From Brienomyrus brachyistius (taxonomy: Eukaryota > Chordata > Actinopteri > Osteoglossiformes > Mormyridae), in contig NC_064555.1 of the NCBI RefSeq assembly GCF_023856365.1, positions 12,489,754 to 12,553,753 on the forward strand: 64,000 nucleotides of DNA, written 5' to 3'. Positions 61,650 through 64,000 of the stretch are shown here, in pieces. The translations under genes were made by a program, and so were the position numbers. Position 1 is the first letter of the stretch; each line of letters starts with the position of its first letter. The notes below the pieces were generated by a model. That model did not search any database, was not told the origin of the DNA, and was given only the letters and a program-made list of their open reading frames with translations.

Positions 61650-62830
61650 AATTCTGATCATTATTCTGAAATTTCAGAATATCTTACTTTTTTAATTGAC
61701 CAGTTTTTCTCTCAGTCTAGAATACTGTAACTCATTATTTCATCTCAGTGATCCGTAGTGAGACTTTAAAAATCCAGGCAACTGTGGGCAGAGAATATAA
61801 ATGCTGATGTTTTTACAATATGAGGATGTGATGTCAAGTAATGGAATTTAGTACTTCATTACAATTAAGAAAAAGGGTTTTCAGGTCAATAAATCATGTA
61901 GAAATTACATAATACTGGAAGTCTATTGGCCAATTAACTTTACTGACACATATAAATAAATATATTAAGACTAAAACATACTGATATTTATGCCTGTGTG
62001 ACAGACATCAGCAGACATTGTCTGTCATTCATATCCACCCTGGCCATTGGCATAATTTATGTTGTCAACTGTTGTGATGGAGATTTAAGCTGAACAGGTT
62101 CCTGCTGTGGGAATTCCCCTGTGGTCACGTGACCTCTGTCTGTTAAATGGTGTCATGCAACACAGGGTGAATCCGATGCACATTTACGTAAGTAGATTTA
62201 AGTAGATTTCAATATTCAGTAGTCTACAATTTTAAATTTACTTTGCAATTCTACACTCATACGCTAAAACAGAAAATATACAGGTATGTTATTGCAATTT
62301 TCTCTGCATAACTGAATGATTTTTAATCAGCAATGTCGCAAGAAGTGTCCCTGTATTTTTCCATCCATCCTTATGTCCATCCATCCTTCCATCCATCCAT
62401 GCTTATTAGTACAGGGTCACTGGGATCCTGGTGAATATCACCGTGGGTGGGATGCTGGTTCGTTTCAGGGTCACGCTCACTCACTAAGCTCAGTTCACAT
62501 AAAAAAAAAATCCCTGAATCACATAAATAAATAAAAACTTTAACAAAACTCATGGACAGATAGTTCACCAATATGAGGAAATTAAGGGTTAAATATGTAA
62601 TTATTTCCTGCTCATGCAGCTACAATAAAAATCACAAACACAAATGTGTTTCAGTTTATCATTTTCATTGTAACATACCATTTCTGATGCAATTCTGATA
62701 CCACGCAATGCAAATATCCATTTCTCTCTTTCAAAATAAATAATTTTGGAATGTTTTCAGTAGGACAGTCCACATGGTTACTGATGATTACAGAATACAT
62801 AAATACATTTAGGCAACAACAGCACTTGAT
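61650..62830. repeat. Paralogous flank block, copy 2
   Basis: Resembles 35100-36066 plus 39422-40620 in the same orientation but without the solo LTR and the RTE LINE. Key shared stretches: GAGATTTAAGCTGAACAGGTT (62091-62100 region), TTAAATGGTGTCATGCAACA, and the SINE-like (CCAT)n piece at 62360-62500. Since copy 1 is the 3' flank of the class I gene, copy 2 may mark the 3' flank of another class I gene to the right. Confidence 0.65.
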
Positions 62831-63452
62831 ACTTATTTATTTATGGTGATTGTTTTCCAAACTGATGTACAGCTGAGGATCAGAGCACAGGGTCAGCCAG
62901 ACCCAGGAGCATTTAGGGTTAAGAGCTTTGCTAATGGGTCACAGTGCAACCGCTGTTCCAGTCATGGGGTTTGAACTGGCAACCTACCTGATTGTGATGT
63001 GACCTTAGGCAAAACACACTGACACACATGATGTTTCCCTGACATTTGACACTGTGGGGCAGATTTGGCCAGTGGGCTGCCTATTGGGGACCCCTGTAAC
63101 AGAACCACACACCACCCAGCAAAAGGCCCCCCCCTTTCCTATTAGACACCCACATCCTGTGACAGCAAAGCCATTTATCCAGCACCCCGGGGCAGTGATT
63201 GGGGATAAGGGCCTTGCTGCAGGGCCCAGTGCTGATACACGGGACTTAAAGCAACGACCTTCAGGGCATTGATGTCCCACCTGGAGAACCACATACCATC
63301 TTATGTAGATGGTAATTTCATTATTACTAAAACACTCCTGTATTCACAACCAGTAAAACATTATGTTTTGAATGACCTATTAGCCACAACAATTTTTATT
63401 AGACCAAATCAGAAAGGCCATCATTTCACAATTCGTGATAAACCAAATTCAC
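62831..63452 (-). repeat. Decayed SINE pieces
   Basis: Two minus-strand SINE-like remnants: about 62831-63010 (with ATGGGGTTTGAACTGGCAACC, an inverted B-box region) and about 63160-63290 (with GACTTAAAGCAACGACCTTC). No gene is seen. Confidence 0.5.
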
Positions 63453-63791
63453 TATGGGGCGCCGTTTGTAAAGGTGCTAAACATTTTTGTACTTGCCACT
63501 TTTTCAACATTTTAGTTTTACATTTATATTTGACATTTAAGTTTTACATTTAACGTTTATATTTAACATTTATGTTTACATTTAACATTTATATTTTACA
63601 TTTAATATTTATATATAGACATCCCATTTATATTTACATATGATAAACAATTTTGAACATAATCTACACAGCAAAAAACCTGATGATCCACAACACCATT
63701 GACTTCTAGCTAAATGTCAGAAAATTGCACTAAATGTTGAAAAAGTGGCAAGTACAAAAATGTTTGTTACCTTTACAAACGGAGCCCCATA
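63453..63791. mobile_element. Foldback MITE, 339 bp
   Basis: Left arm TATGGGGCGCCGTTTGTAAA... and right arm ...TTTACAAACGGAGCCCCATA are inverted repeats over about 65-75 bp, both containing CAAGTACAAAAATGTTT or its complement. ATTCAC flanks both ends (a 6- or 7-bp duplication). The middle is a tandem ACATTTA(AC/TATTT) repeat. Confidence 0.8.
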
Positions 63792-63908
63792 ATTCACAAC
63801 ATAGAAAAATAAATCATGTATAATGAGAGCCCTCTATGTAAACTGTGAGAAATGCACTAAATATTTACATATCTAGAATAATCTAAAATATATTTTTATA
63901 CTCAGTAA

Positions 63909-64000
63909 TGTCATACCCGGCTCGTCCGCTCCTCGTGTGTGCCACGCCCCCTGATTACCCACGTGTATTTCCCTGATCGTCTCCAGCTTTGTCTAGTTAC
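63909..64000 (+). mobile_element. LTR copy cut by the window edge
   Basis: TGTCATACCCGGCTCGTCCG followed by CTCCTCGTGTGTGCCACGCC and CCCACGTGTAT matches the 5' part of the solo LTR at 27667-27382 in opposite orientation. Whether it is a solo LTR or part of a full element cannot be seen. Confidence 0.75.

Overview
This window is from a ray-finned fish, almost certainly a teleost. The evidence is the gene set (immunoproteasome genes psmb12 and psmb13, known from fish, beside psmb9, psmb8, tap2 and a U-lineage-type MHC class I gene), vertebrate intron/exon structure, and fish-type repeats (tRNA-derived SINEs with an ATGG tail, RTE and L2/CR1 LINEs, Tc1 and hAT transposons). The species cannot be fixed from sequence alone. 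The region is the conserved teleost MHC class I core, the gene set for making, transporting and presenting antigenic peptides.

Layout. 0.45-4.3 kb: tap2 (minus), 5' seven coding exons only; the ATPase part lies off the left edge. 5.4-8.7 kb: psmb9a (minus). 11.8-14.0 kb: psmb12 (minus). 14.2-17.6 kb: psmb13a (plus), head to head with psmb12 across 189 bp. 18.9-21.7 kb: psmb8a (plus). 22-40.6 kb: a repeat-rich zone holding a decayed minus-strand endogenous retrovirus (23.2-29.6 kb) with a Tc1 element, a solo LTR and a SINE nested in it, an L2-type LINE, and an RTE-type LINE with an uninterrupted 1063-codon ORF and target-site duplication. 41.9-58.9 kb: one complete MHC class I gene (minus, 7 coding exons, 355 aa) whose intron 2 is 11.8 kb long and full of repeats. 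59-64 kb: class I promoter, then repeats and a second copy of the sequence that flanks the class I gene on its 3' side, suggesting tandem block duplication.

All exon boundaries were worked out by hand from GT/AG sites and reading phase. Each of the four proteasome genes and the class I gene gives an unbroken frame from ATG to stop, with catalytic or peptide-anchor residues intact. The five products plus tap2 form one pathway. psmb8a, psmb9a, psmb13a and perhaps psmb12 supply the catalytic subunits of the immunoproteasome. TAP2 (with TAP1, not here) moves peptides into the ER. The class I heavy chain presents them at the cell surface. ISRE-like motifs lie upstream of tap2, psmb9a and psmb8a, and an SXY-like module lies upstream of the class I gene, consistent with shared interferon control.

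The most unusual structures are: (1) a 575-bp mosaic insert in psmb8a intron 5, made of a SINE head, 224 bp of endogenous-retrovirus leader and a SINE, flanked by a 12-bp target duplication; (2) a paralogous block whose second copy looks like the empty site for both a solo LTR and the RTE LINE; (3) the very large class I intron between the two exons that build the peptide groove.
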